Shown here one piece after another: positions 24,293-36,583 of a stretch of 64,000 nt of DNA. The translations under genes were made by a program, and so were the position numbers. Every line of letters begins with the position of its first letter. The first letter of the stretch is position 1. The notes under the pieces are model-generated. The model was given only the letters and a program-made list of their open reading frames with translations, made no database searches and was not told where the DNA came from. Origin of the DNA: Phoronis australis (Eukaryota; Phoronida; Phoronidae); NCBI GenBank assembly GCA_002633005.1, contig NMRA01000020.1, positions 1,270,939 through 1,334,938 on the forward strand, in the 5' to 3' direction.

Positions 24293-24476
24293 ATGCCTGA
24301 CTGTTGTGTAGTTGGAGGCTGTAGCAATACGCCAAGGTCTGGGGTATCTTTGCACAAGTTTCCCACTGATCCAAGACTGGCGTCGCAAGTGAGAATACTT
24401 TGCGAAGTCCACGCGGAGTGGAGCGTCGCCGAATTCGGTAGTATGTAGCGAACATATTTCTATGGACTGCTTCTAG
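24293..24476 (+). pseudogene. THAP-type zinc-finger remnant with frameshift
   Basis: The plus-strand ATG at 24293 opens with MPDCCVVGGCSNTPRSGVS followed by LHKFPTDPRL, the start of a THAP domain (paired Cys, then conserved F-P). The frame ends at TAG 24446, but in the +1 frame directly there the expected second half CSEH (Cys 24444, His 24453) is present. A single-base change therefore breaks the C2CH finger. The usual conserved Trp after the F-P segment is replaced by Val. The terminal A-V-P box was not seen. THAP domains are found in P-element transposases and in host regulators; this is probably a transposon relic. A longer minus-strand frame over it is a shadow. Confidence 0.6.
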
Positions 24477-24839
24477 AAACATAGCCTGTGATCCAGGTAT
24501 GGTTGCAAACCAGGATGAGTGAACTTTTAGAGAGTATTCGAAACGCTACATGCCGTCACTTTCCAGAAGCTAGTGGGCCTTGAGATAGTATTAGCAACCT
24601 AACATTCAACGTGGCAAAACGGCGGATACCATCGACGGACACTGTCGGACAGGATTAGTGCTAGAAGTAACCAGTAGATTGCTTTTCTTTTGCGGGACGG
24701 TTTTTGCAACATACCGGCAAGTGTTTGTAAGTGGATGTGCTGAATAGCCTGGTGCTCGTTACCTGTCTTTGCAATCCATTGAACTTTAACCTAATCGATC
24801 ACTAGCTGGACTAAATGAACACTAAGAGTAGGGCAGTCC

Positions 24840-25450
24840 AACTGATTTTTTTTCGATTTGCAAAAATACTTCAATATAATCGGGAAAATAATGCATCCCA
24901 CTCAATAAAAATTGAAAAATTATCAAAATCTAGTTAAGCAGTACACATTCATTGCAATGTTGATGGCGAAATTTGGGTCATTTGTTTGGATCTGGTTAGC
25001 CATCTAGGACAACAGCGGCATAAGGTACGAGTTTAAAACCGTGCATAATTTATTTTCACCAATAATTTACGATGAAATTTAGTGAGAAAGATCTATACCT
25101 ACTATTCTAAGCAATTCAATAGTTTTCATTGGATTTCAGCCAAGCAGATGTTATTTATTGGGTGATAAAAATGCTCACAATTCCCGTTGGCACCGACAAC
25201 ATGGCGAATTCTGTTGAACTGAAGGACATATTCAATCGGCTAGTTTGTACTTGGTGAAATTTTAACTTTGATAAATTTTGATGAAAGCTGCTACAAAAAA
25301 GCAAATTTGCACAATGTTTATGTTTTTGTGCAAAAAATATAAGGAATATTCTAATTATTGCAGTGTGAATATCCCATTCAGTTGATCATACACTCAGCTT
25401 AAAAATTGTTGAAGTTTTGAAATCGTTTTTTTCGTTGAAAGTCAATTGAG
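24840..25450. repeat. ~600-bp dispersed repeat, copy 2
   Basis: Direct-orientation partner of 10165-10770. The frame from ATG 25072 to TGA 25257 aligns codon by codon with copy 1 except for a 3-bp deletion, and carries stops at codons 13 and 17. Confidence 0.75.
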
Positions 25451-28276
25451 CTTCAAGGTTTGATTATGTGTCACAACATAATTCATATTTTTCTAAATTG
25501 TATTTATGAATCTTTCTTTCAATACATGCGTTGTAACTTTTTGCTTTCTTAATTCAAGTTATCAAGGCCCAAAATGTAAAGGCTCTTAATTAGAGTAATA
25601 GGTCATGTTGGATTGTGAAGCTTCCAGCCTCCAATCCTTTTTCCATGCAACTTTTTATTTTTCAAATCCTCCTTGACGAATTCTAATGTAAGGAAATACC
25701 TGGTCGCCATGGTTATAGTTAGGCATATCCACTTCCGTATCATGTAAATTTGTCTTGTTGTTGGATAACGTTTGTAATGCTTAAATTTCTAAAATACTGG
25801 GCATTCTAAGTTACGTATTTTGGTAAAAGATTAGATAATTTTGACTCACATATAAACTTTGCTATACTGAGATTATTTCAGTTGTGACTTATGTACAGAA
25901 TCGGCACCCTTAAACTACCTTGAAAGTCTTTTTACTGTAGAAACCAAATATATATTAATTACGACTGAAAGCACTTGATTTTAATTTTAACTGTGGATTA
26001 AATCATAATCGTCCTCTGATTTGTTCTTTGATTTCTATAACTCAGTGACCTAAGCATGATAGAATTAACTTGCTGTAATGAACACCTGAAATAATGTATT
26101 AACTGGCATCTTCAGGTATTTCTTGATGCCTTCGGTTTATTATTTCAATAGATTAACACATGAATGTAAAAAACCAAGTTCATAAAACTTCTATTTCAAG
26201 TGTTCTTGTAATTCTGTCATTGATTGCCACCTCCACTCAAATTTCAATTATATACGTGGTTAAATTAAAGGCACTATTTCCGCTTCATTTTTGTTAAAAA
26301 CTTCATGAAACGGATCTTTACGCAAACACTTTTATTCGAATCCTAAGCCCAAATAATAGCCTTTGCCATGGCATCGAATTTTTTTATAGTGAACTGAATT
26401 TAATACAGATTTTTTTAGCTTAATTTTTTCATTTTGTGTGGTGCACCAAGAAATAAATGGATGCCGGACGAAGTGTCAATCGAAGATTCGAGTGTCGAAT
26501 ATGAACTTGGAGTTTCGGTTAATCTCANAAAAACAATATTATTTAATTATGCCAACAAACGGAGTGGAAAGGAATTATCAAATGAAGCACGCAAAATTTT
26601 GGAGGGTTGACTGCTTGTAGCAATTGCAATACACAGCTGTCTTCCTGATCTGACATCACAGACGGTTATGTAACCACATATGCCTGTTCTCAAAATTTAC
26701 TCGACGGCTGAAGTCCGAAAAGGTCATTACTACTGGGCTTTTCTCATTAACCAAGCTGTGCCGACAAGAACTGCCCTGTGCAACGGATTCACACAGTGCT
26801 AATATTTGTTTTGAAAAGCAGTTGAGTAAGACCTTTCTGACACAAAAGAAAATGGTGAATAAACTCAAGATTCAAAATCAGACTCCACATCCTACTTATT
26901 TCGCTGGGCTGCCGGCGGCATCATCATGATAAATCATCAGGCCACAGGTCAAGCTTGAGCGAGAAGTCAACTGCCACAATCTCATCATCGTTTCCAACTA
27001 TTATTTCGAGAATCTAGGACAGTGAAATCGTAATTTATACGAAAACAACCCAGAGGGTTGACATGCACCATAAATGGTAGAGATACACAGCAAAAGCGGT
27101 GCTTATTTTTTCAAAACATTTCCACGCACTAGAGTGAGCAACACGGGGGAATTTAACACCCGAGTCTATAGAGGGCGAAGTGCTGCTCATCCCAAACTTA
27201 GCGAATATATAGTTGCCAACATCTGAGAATGAACCAACCGGACGCATCGACTGAAACGCAGGAGTTACGGATATACAGTGAGACATCTGGACCTATGTCA
27301 AAACGTTATTGTGAAATGTCAGCAGCAACACCCCAAAACAGCGTTTTAGGTGAACTGGAAAATAAGACAATATCTCCTGGAAATCCCAATAATATATGAT
27401 AGGGCTGCCCACTTCTGCTATGTCAAAAAGCCAAACATTTTAATGGTATGGTGGGGTGTGGGACAAACCTTCAAAACGTCCCACCAACAGCCGGACAGTT
27501 GACAAACCTCAAATGACGGAGGTGAGAACAATTTCCACCAATCTGACTGTATTTGAGAGTGTTTCTAGTGTCCACTGTTGGTCTAGTGCTGGGAACGTGC
27601 CTTGGTTTGTCCAGAAATAGTCATGCTGTAATCCACATAGGTTGGGAGGGCCAAACCTTTGAACATGATTTCCATAGATACTTGATCACATATTACCCAG
27701 ATTTCACGATTGCCTTTCAAACCATTTGGCGGTCAGAAATTCAGAGGCAGATAGAAAGACGCCAGACACCAACACAGCCATAGTTTGTAGGAACACCTGT
27801 CAATTCGCATCAAGATCCAGGTAGAGGCAAACACAAAAACTTAAAATTGCCACTAGGTCGCATAGCAGTTTGTCCCTAAGATGTGATCCTGCAAGAAGTG
27901 TTGGAGATACAGCAGCAGACACTAAACATCCAGACAGAGGTAATGGCAATATACACCCTCATCTGCACATGTGCGCTCTTATGTGGGTGTATAAAAATTA
28001 AATTTTGAAACAATGAAGTTTAATGCTGTTAATGCTTCACAAATTCAAGGGAGAAAAATATATCTGTTTAAAACTACAAATATCTGAGCTTGTCTCAACA
28101 TCGCCAATGCTAAATTCTTTTAGTCAAAATGTCCTGAAATGCTGACAAATCATCAAATATTATACATAAAAATATATAATTCTTACAAAAATGTAAAAAT
28201 AAATGTATTTTGTATTACAAAAGAAAACCTCCAGAGGTCAGTGGCCAATATCATGTTTAATATTCACTGAGATTCA
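25451..28276. other. Gene-free, AT-rich sequence
   Basis: Apart from the repeat at 27200-27505, nothing recognisable. Short frames lack domains. Confidence 0.4.
27200..27505. repeat. Partial third member of the 51.6/53.6-kb repeat
   Basis: Shares TAGTTGCC, then ACAT(C/T)TGAGAATGAA, then a GAAATGT block with GCAGCAACA, and the TGTCAAAAAGC and GGACA(A/G)TTG landmarks, in the same order and orientation as the copies at 52.2 and 54.0 kb. Confidence 0.6.
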
Positions 28277-29954
28277 CTATTCTAGCCCGCCATTCATCTC
28301 CAGGGAGCTGAAAAGAGCAATTTTCAATGGGGTACCTTGTTTTGCTGACTCGACGACCTAGCCACCAAATCAGACACAAGAGGAAGTTCACGCCAGCAGA
28401 CATGGATGGTAACAATATGGCATCAACTTATTTTTTCCTGAATTGTTTGAATAAAGGTGACAAAAGGTTAATGGAGGAAGGTAGTTTGCTCGCTATTAAA
28501 TATTGTGTGATGGGGTGCGAATCAGAATGGGTTGTCCCACCGCAACATCAGAATGTCCCAGTATATGACGCCCTGAAAGGTACGCGTTACCATATATTTT
28601 GTGCATTTCCACATGATTTGCCCTTATTTCGTAATTCTATTTCACAGGTGAGACTAAAAAAATACCTTCAGCATGTTTTTTGGTACGGTGTTGCAGCAGA
28701 GCCCTTATGGTAGGGCTTAGATCTTTATATCCTTGGTATAAACATAGGTCTCATTTTTCGACTTTGGCCAGGCATAAATATCACCTCAGATTTGGAAGCC
28801 CGATACACCTCTACCTTAAAAAAGATGACTCCCCCTCCCCAATGTAAAGGGGATCCCTCCACTCTCCAGTTACCTACATTAGCGCTAAAAGCAGTATCAA
28901 ACTTAACAAGGAAAGGCCCTGAAACTCTTACGTGGGGTTACTGGTTGTCTGGGGCTCTAAGCTAATGAAAATCTGACTACTGACAATAGTCTTTCATTGC
29001 CACAATACCATAAAATTCCAAACATTGTCAAGCACGGCACCGTTGTTTTTGCTAGCACATTCGTCCGTGCACATGAGAGCAGAGGTAGAAGATGGCTGAC
29101 TCAACAGTTCACACAAATCCACATGTTGACATTATGTGCCATACTGCACTGCCCTCTCTTGTCTCTCATCCTTAACCACTTCAGGAGAAGTATTGGGGAA
29201 TGCAAATTTATGGATGCTGCAAAGAGAATAAATACAAATGCAGCAGCAACATGGTACAAGTTAGAGGCAATGTTCAGAAAGCTAATATGGATATTCACTG
29301 AAGAATAAGACAACGCCCGTAAAAATAAATAAATTCAATAAGGTAAAAGGCATAGTTGTGATGAAACATCTATGTAATCTCATCATTTATCAGTAAGTAC
29401 TTGTAAAGGATTGTTGCAAACATTGAAGTAAGTTATATCTCTTCATTTACTTACTTATTCATTCTTGGTTTAATCATACATTAACAAGCAAAGGATATGG
29501 CTTCAAGTACACATGGATTTACATTTAATAAGGATTGTTTCTCTTCATTAAGTCCTTAACTCTTCTAAGATGAGTGTGAAGATGATAACAATAATATTGA
29601 ATATGATATTCTCCATTATTATTATTATCTGGCAGTGTTCGTATTGGTTGCAAAAATATTTTGTTTTTACAACTGAAAAATTAATTATTTTGCCAGATTG
29701 CAAGTAAGATTTTGATGTGTGTTCTTATTTCACACTTCATGAAAACAGAGGAAACAAGCTTACAGTTTAATATATGCCAAATATTTTCAGTTAGCAACTC
29801 ACTCATAGCTTGTACAAATCTTGATAACAAGAGTCATAACATATTATCAGGCATGATATTGTTCTGAATATGAAGAGAATAAATCATTGAGTATGCATTA
29901 CAGCATTATTCATATATTACAAAACACAATCGTAAGTGATCAATAGATACTCAC

Positions 29955-30111
29955 GCTACCACAATGAATGACATCAGACAGACAAACGCCATGCTGAAGA
30001 ACGTAAAGCCATTGCAGAAGCCGACAGTCTTACTATAGACGAGATTCCACAAAAAACTACCACCAAAAGAGCAGATGCCCTCCACTGTAGCTATGAAGGA
30101 GAACAGTGACC
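29955..30111 (-). CDS. SLC46-like: SLC46-like transporter A, coding exon 3
   Basis: A 157-bp exon, phase 1 in (TTTCCAG/GGTCAC) and phase 2 out (GTAGC/GTGAGT). It encodes TM11 and TM12, beginning SLFSFIATVEGICSFG and ending FVCLMSFIVVA. Gene B has a 157-bp exon in the same phases. Through this exon the protein has 451 complete codons, so only a short cytosolic tail is missing. A candidate last exon lies at 28277-28307 (acceptor CTCTTTTCAG, then ten codons including a TAG stop, in phase). Other weak candidates exist at about 28571 and 28912, so the last exon is not assigned. Confidence 0.87.
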
Positions 30112-31419
30112 CTGGAAATAAAATGAGACATATTACAAAACTTGTAATACAGCAGTGAAAAAACAGACAGGTCGAATACTTAGTCCAGTGTCCAATATTT
30201 AGATGAGCACTGAAGTCTACCAGTGTTCCACACATGAATTGGAAAAACAAACAAAACTGAGAATTTAAGTACCAGAGGTGCACTTCATCAAATTTGTCCT
30301 CAGGGTTCTGTTATTGGACCAAACAAACAATTGTCTAAGACAGAAATTTGGGCCATATTAAACCATAGAGACATTTGGAAATAAGAGGTCCATGACCACA
30401 CCAGTTATTAACCTTGGAGCTGCTATCAATCCGTGTCTTATAGAATGAATTAACTTTTCATTTAGACCATGCATTTGCTACTATAAAATTGGTTTCCACT
30501 TGTTCCTCACTAAGCTGAGAAATGCTTAATTTGTGGTTTTGCGTAGAAGTGACAAGCTAACTTGCAAAGCATGGTCTCACGTAATAAGGAACAGTTGTTG
30601 CTTTCCAAATCCCATCTATTTTGATTAAGGAACAACTTGAGACCAATTTCATAGCTCGGTTGGTTTAAATCAAAACTTTTTGTGACAGAAGGCGGTATTA
30701 CAGCCCCTTTAAAACAGACATGCAACATTCAGTTGTCACATATAACCATACCTGCAGCTATAACAGTCAGTCTATCACTGCGAATCTTGGAGTGGAGTTA
30801 TGTCTAGCAAATTTATCTTAACTTACACGGAAATTTAATAATTTTTACTACAATTTTAAGCAATGTCCCTCTTTCCTACATTCAGAAGACTAAGTAAAAT
30901 TATGTAAAATTCATGTTTAAGTAACGTCCCATCTCTGAACTCACCATGGTCAAACACAGTGTGAGAGAACCAAATGAATGAAAGGCAGATGTACCTGTAG
31001 CTTTCTACAGAAGTTTCTGTTGTTACTAGAAGTCTACTGTACAGTTTAGAACTAAGCACTAGTTTCCAAGAAGCCGACTGTGAAGCATTAATTGATTTAA
31101 AAATCCCAGAAATTTTGCAAGAATCTTTTTTACAGGAAACATGTTCACTAATCTATTGTGTACCAAGTAATCAAACAATCCCAACTGCTTAAAAATCTTT
31201 CTCAATAGCTAGGCAGGCTACATTCTGTTGTTACGAGAGTCACTAGATGTTATTTTGAACCAAGTATTCAATAGACATGTAACTCCATCACTACCAAAAC
31301 AAGACAGCTTGAAAAACATAACATGTTACTCTGCAACTCAAAACATCAGCCTTTAAGCAATGCATCATATAACTGATCACTAGTACTCTAATTTAGATCA
31401 CCAGATGGCATGCACTTAC

Positions 31420-31503
31420 CTTGTTCACTGGCATTGACAATCTTTGACATAGCAGACCTCAAGACTGGTATGCACAAGAAATCGAATATGCCTGCACCAA
31501 GAG
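31420..31503 (-). CDS. SLC46-like: SLC46-like transporter A, coding exon 2
   Basis: An 84-bp phase 1-1 exon between acceptor CCCGTAG and donor GAACAAG/GTAAGT. It encodes AGIFDFLCIPVLRSAMSK followed by IVNASEQ, which matches the SLC46 TM10-11 connector (Ser-Lys-Ile-Val, then Glu-Gln-Gly across the splice). Gene B has an exon of identical length and phase at 47981-48064. The intron between exons 1 and 2 carries two inverted-repeat elements. Confidence 0.87.
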
Positions 31504-31877
31504 CTACGGGAAAACGTCACAAACTTCAATAACAAATGAAGAATATGTCCCTATGCTTGACTGCACGACCAAGTTTGCAAAGTGACATTACTAGATTCAC
31601 CAAACATTAGAAAACATGACAACCCAAGATTTATTAAAATGTTATGTAACATGTAAAATAAAAAAGATCACTAGGGGATACAACATGAGGTTCATCTTCT
31701 AATTGCATTTTAAGTTCTGCAGATCAAACTCGAAACTTTTAAGTTCAAAGACTCGAGCGTGTATCATTCCAGTCCAACTGTCATGTGTTGTCAATTTGGC
31801 ATATAGTTTAAAACAAGCAATCATATGGACAATTAGCATGTCGGTATCCATAAATTTTTATTCCATGTTACAATAAA

Positions 31878-31951
31878 GTTACCCTAATAGAAAGTCAAAG
31901 GTTGTGTATTAATTTATTATACACAAGCTCTGGCTTTCTATTGAGGGTAAC
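31878..31951. repeat. 74-bp hairpin in SLC46-like gene A intron 1
   Basis: GTTACCCTAATAGAAAGTC and its complement GGCTTTCTATTGAGGGTAAC close a stem of about 35 bp around an A/T loop. It resembles a very small palindromic MITE. Confidence 0.65.
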
Positions 31952-32021
31952 ATTCCTGTGACATAGTACACATTATCCATTATACACTCAAGCAGAACTA
32001 GCATATCATAAGCGAGCCAGC

Positions 32022-32257
32022 TCTTAAAGTGAAAGATTGTCTCAGAATAAATTCATCAATTAGAACGTGTTATACTGAATGAATTCTTGAGACACGCCCA
32101 CAGGAGTTGACAATCTCGGCTCCTTCAATCCACTATCAACTGGTTGTTAGATTCTGAAGTTGGTCACAGTAATGAGCAGAAAGTTTTAAAGGTAATCAAA
32201 TCAACTCCAGGAAGCGTCTCAAGAATTAATTAACACAAAGTGAGAGATGCTTTAAGT
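32022..32257. mobile_element. ~236-bp inverted-repeat element in SLC46-like gene A intron 1
   Basis: The left arm (TCTTAAAGTGAAAGATTGTC, later GAATTCTTGAGACACG and GGAGTTGA) is inverted on the right (TCAACTCC, CGTCTCAAGAATTAATT, GAGATGCTTTAAG). Confidence 0.6.
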
Positions 32258-32734
32258 CTATTTCAAGGTATATTTCCATGTCAAGTCTTACACAAAGATA
32301 ACGGTTTTGAGCAGTAAATAAAAAATAAAAAATAATCAGAGCCTTGTTCATCAGAAGAATTCTCTGCCGACACTAGGTACAATACTGGAAACAAATGAAT
32401 TACATTAAAAATTCATGGTCAATTTTCAAATTTCAATTGACTACCTGTCTACACACAATTTTCAGATTAACATGAAACTTTCTTCAAAATGCATGATAAA
32501 GTCTTAAAGCAGGGTGACTTATGAAAATCATATTACACCCAATTACACAAGATTATGAAGAAAAAAAAAACAGACTGAATTATTTGCCGGTACCGGCAGC
32601 AAAACCAGCCAATCCTCAATAAATGGCTGTTGAGGTGTCTTCGGAAAATTCCTCACAATAGATGAAAGCTTAGGAGCTTGAAATCAGTGGGGGGCCTCAG
32701 CTCCCAAATCTGCCTTTTGCTTTATTGTCCTTAC

Positions 32735-33848
32735 CTGCATAAGCAAGCAGTGAAGTCTCCGAGAACCCAAACAAGATGTTGTGTGCCATGAATGAAATGG
32801 TAGCTATCAGGATAATGGAGGAATCACTTAGTTTCAACACTTTCATAAACAACAATATACCAACAACAACTCCAATGGCTACAATTAAACTATTTACAGC
32901 ACTGAAAATCCCAAGGTCAAAAGTAGTGAAACACAAAGGTGAGTTTATTAAAAAGTAGCTTCTCACAGACTGGCCAGAAAACACCACTAGGAAAAATAAG
33001 CATAACGCCAGCAACATCACAAAAAGTTTGATTGGACGACGCGATGACTTCTCAGCAAGGAATACATCGAGGCCTTTCTTTAGAATGTTGAGGACATCTA
33101 TAGAGACATGTGACTGCCGCACAATTGTTTCCGGGACAAAGAACAGCGTGTACAAAAAGGCAAGAGCCAAAAGCGCCGCCATTAGAATGGTTGGCCACAA
33201 AAAGCCGAGGAACGTTATCATGTAACCAAGACTGAAACTGGAGATAAAAGAACCGAGTTTAGTCAATACCTCCATCACTACGATTCGTCTTGACCTTGTT
33301 TCATGAGCTGTGCAGTCAGCAACATATGCAAACACAGCCATAAGGAATACAGTGACATAGCCACATGCCCCATTGAGGAAGGAGCCAATCAGGAGAAAAT
33401 AGATATTCAAATCGAAGTAAATTACTGGAATGTAAATTAGAGCTTGAATCAAGGTGCCAAACAGTGGTAACAAGATCCCAAGACGCCTCCCTCGCTTGTC
33501 TGTATATCCTCCAATATAGAGAGCCGACACAATAGCTGGTAACGAAGAAATGAGGGCAGAGTAGAGCGAAAACGTTGCAGCCTCAGTTTCGACCATTTGT
33601 TGTAAAATATAATTCGGGTCGGATGTATTTTTGCTACATTTGGTTGTGTTATCATCGTTGCCAATTCCAGACTGTGTGTAGTTGTACTTATGTCCTATCT
33701 GCACAAAAACAAACTGGGTACTGATAGGCACTAGGCCAAATAAACCCAAGGAGTACAAAATGACCACAGGTTCCAAGACAAAAGACCACCTTGGTTTCCG
33801 GACAACTGCCAATAAAGGCTGACTGGAATCATTTTCCACTGAAGCCAT
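32735..33848 (-). CDS. SLC46-like: SLC46-like transporter A, coding exon 1
   Basis: This large exon encodes 371 residues, from Met through roughly TM10 of a 12-TM major facilitator carrier. SLC46 features are clear: the N-terminal VLEPVVILYSL helix; N-glycosylation sites in extracellular loop 1 (NYTQ, DNTT, KNTS); MFS motif A as GGYTDKRGRR after TM2; and the FAYVADCTAHETRSRR segment. A loop-1 Cys (TKCSKN) and a TM7-8 loop Cys (SPLCFTTF) correspond in position to the disulfide pair reported for human PCFT/SLC46A1. The likely role is plasma- or endosomal-membrane uptake of folate-like or other small organic substrates with protons; the substrate cannot be read from sequence. The exon ends in phase 1 at GCAG/GTAAGG. 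Upstream, an acceptor (AG at 33891-33892) gives a 42-bp 5' UTR here, so the first exon is non-coding and lies further upstream. Confidence 0.9.
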
Positions 33849-34852
33849 CGTCTACTCTGTCTTGAAGGAATACCTGTCATCTGTGTGTCCCTGAAACCAA
33901 ATATTAATGCAATCAGAACAAAGAAAGGAACGTTTCATGACACCTCAAGTGTGAGGTTTTGCAATGTCTCAATGATTACTGACCCCAGTGAAGCTGTTCT
34001 AGACTTACTAAACAACTTTCACTCTATCAATGAACAGGCCCTACACTGTGAAGTTTCCTAACATTAACCTCAACAACGGAAGACATCACCAAGTGTCAGA
34101 CTAGGGGTCCTTGCAGAAATCTGTGTTAGCTGATGAAACGCAGCTATTAATTATCTAGCAGGGCCTGCGCAGCTTTAAAATTTCTTAGATGATAAGTACT
34201 TAACAATGTCGAGACCAAATTTGGTCTTCGTGGCCCTGCACGCTCAGTCACCCTCATGGTGCTGTAATGAAGCAATCAAAAGAGCCCCCTTTTTAACTAT
34301 TGCCATATCCCTCCATAGGATGATGACTCTCGATCTAAACCTGCCCAACCTTTAAACGGTTGATTTTTGCAATTCAGACTCATGGAAATTTGTGTGGATT
34401 TGTGTTTGACATAAGCAGCTTAAATCGGGCATTTCTGATAGAAACAATCATCCAAAGGGTTAATAGGGAGGACACTATTTTTTACCAAATCACTAGGCCT
34501 ATCTGTCCGACACACTGTAAAACTCATAGGTAGCAATCAGAAAAAATCTCAAAAGTGCAAAAAATAAACAAAAATGGCTCCAAACTATGTAATAATATCT
34601 TGGTATATTTATACTGAATGGTCTTTTTCTCTGTCGTCAATTAGGTCTAATACCATAGCATTTTAACACAGCTCTGAAAATCGCACATCGTTGTTGCGCA
34701 CACAGCATTGAGACTTACATGTCTCCCAAAACAAGTTGACAGTTGAGTAAATTCTTTATTTCTCCTGTGAGTCTGCACCAATGTGACAAATGAGAGTAGT
34801 TTTGCTTGCTGTGTCAGCCATAGGTATAATAATCTCTTTTATGACCCATAAC

Positions 34853-35300
34853 AAGGTACCTAAACTACACGGTTAACGGACTTATAAACATGGTCACGGA
34901 CGCATGAACACGTCTCACGTACTTGCAAACACCGTTCACTGACTCACAAACACAGGAACGGACTAAAAAAACGGGATCCATTCACCCAAATATGCGAGAC
35001 ACGGACTCACATTCACGAAGAAACACGGTTAACAGACCGCCAAACACGGGTCACGGACTCATCGGCTACCTGGGTCAACTGACATTTACATTTTGTCCGT
35101 AAACCGTGTTTGGCGGTCCGTTAACCATCTTTCTTCGTGAATGTGAGTCCGTATCCCGTGTATTTGGGTGAATGGATCGTGTTTTGTGAGTCCATTCCTG
35201 TGTTTGTGAGTCAGTGAACGGTGTTTGCAGGTACGTGAGTCGTGTTCATGCGTCCGTGACCGTGTTTATGAGTCCATTAACCGTGTAGATTAGGTACCTT
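34853..35300. repeat. 448-bp foldback built from degenerate ~21-bp repeats
   Basis: Two 206-bp arms (34853-35058 and 35095-35300) are near-perfect reverse complements around a 36-bp spacer. Both ends carry AGGTACC. Within each arm a degenerate unit of about 21 bp recurs (CACGGACTCA, then A/T-rich AAACAC). The whole is thus a minisatellite that reverses strand at its centre. It lies about 1 kb upstream of the SLC46-like gene A coding exon. Confidence 0.9.
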
Positions 35301-36488
35301 GCATAACGCAGTGACTGGAAAAAACCTTTTCAAATTATTGTAGATAAGCCAGTGGAGCAAGAGACCTCTGAAGTCACTGTCAAGTCCTCACCACAGTTCC
35401 ATGTTATTACCCATTGATAACTTTTAGGAATTAAGACTGTAGCATGTGTAAGGTTTTAAGTGTTAGGCCTACTGTGGTGATGCACCACAATACCTGACCA
35501 GAAATATTGTATCAGTTCAATTCAAACAAGAAGCGAACACTCATTTTGCCTCACAACATAACCTTCTGTTACATAGACACAGGATCTCTTGTTTTATGCA
35601 GACATTTCTTGTTCTTGTCACTCAAGAGTGGACTAACCTTGACCCTTAATCACATAAACTCAATAATTTTTATCCATCTTAAGAACAGTTTGTACAGCTA
35701 ACTTTGCTCAACTTAGCCTAACCTGTGATATAGTCATTCATATCATTTCGTGGCAACGCCACATTTATTAAGTACATTGCTTCAATCTGATGAAAAAGGA
35801 ACAGCGCGTGTTGTAGCAAATCAGCGATAGATGGCGCTAGATATAGTAAGTTCCCTGTAATGGCTGCCGATTTCACGATGCGCGTGGCTAAAGTGGACCG
35901 AGTTCGGAATAGCGTACTTATACACTAGAGTAATTGAGGGTCGTGAAAAGGATTTGTACGGATATCCAGATGTCTGGGGAATGCAACGATACCAAAATCA
36001 TTCATTTAGACCAAAATTTAGTGGATTTATTTGGAATAAGTTAGGGTCCATTATCTCTGACTAGTAGACACCGCCAGGACTGGGTCGGCAGCTGGCACAC
36101 TTGTGTGCACCCTGCTGGTCGTTAGTGCTATTTGAAGGTAACACATTATGGTCCCTAGCTTTATTTTGGCGCTAACCATCTGTAGGCCTACAACTAGCTG
36201 TGTTATCCGTAAGTTTCATCTCAGATTGTTGCTTGTTTGATCATTGCTTTGTAACTTACAGACTAGTTGAAGTTCTAGTTGTCTACACTGTTGTCTACAC
36301 CTGATACGGAATTGACTGTTCTGAATCCAGAAAACTCAAAGAAATGACTCACCCTTTTTGTACTCTTATTTCCCTATCGCAACTTTTTGGATTAAAACAT
36401 TCTCTTCCGTTTGAGCCTAAACAGACAACTAAACACTGTCAACTAAACACTGACAACTAAATCAGCAAAATATCCACGCAAACTACCG

Positions 36489-36506
36489 CCAACAGGTGGC
36501 GCTGCC
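36489..36506 (+). promoter_or_regulatory. CTCF-like site
   Basis: CCAACAGGTGGCGCTGCC matches the CTCF core (C-C-A, then AG-R-K-GGCGC) closely. A second core, AGATGGCGC, lies at about 35829 in the same orientation, and AGGTGGCGC occurs at about 9695. The first two sit upstream of SLC46-like gene A. Binding is inference. Confidence 0.4.
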
Positions 36507-36557
36507 CGTACCGTTTACACACGTGATTTGTAATGACACACCACAAATACGAGGGGC

Positions 36558-36583
36558 CATAGACGCCTTATACTATGTCTATG
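36558..36583. repeat. ATAGACATC-type short hairpin
   Basis: CATAGAC and GTCTATG arms surround a 12-nt loop. The arm sequence is shared with the other hairpins of this set. Confidence 0.45.

Noticed and set aside
24096-24482. Minus-strand 128-codon frame
   Set aside because: It is antisense to the THAP remnant and has no recognisable domain.
28327-28713. Plus-strand 128-codon frame
   Set aside because: No domain, no splice context and unusual composition; it may be chance or an unrecognised relic.
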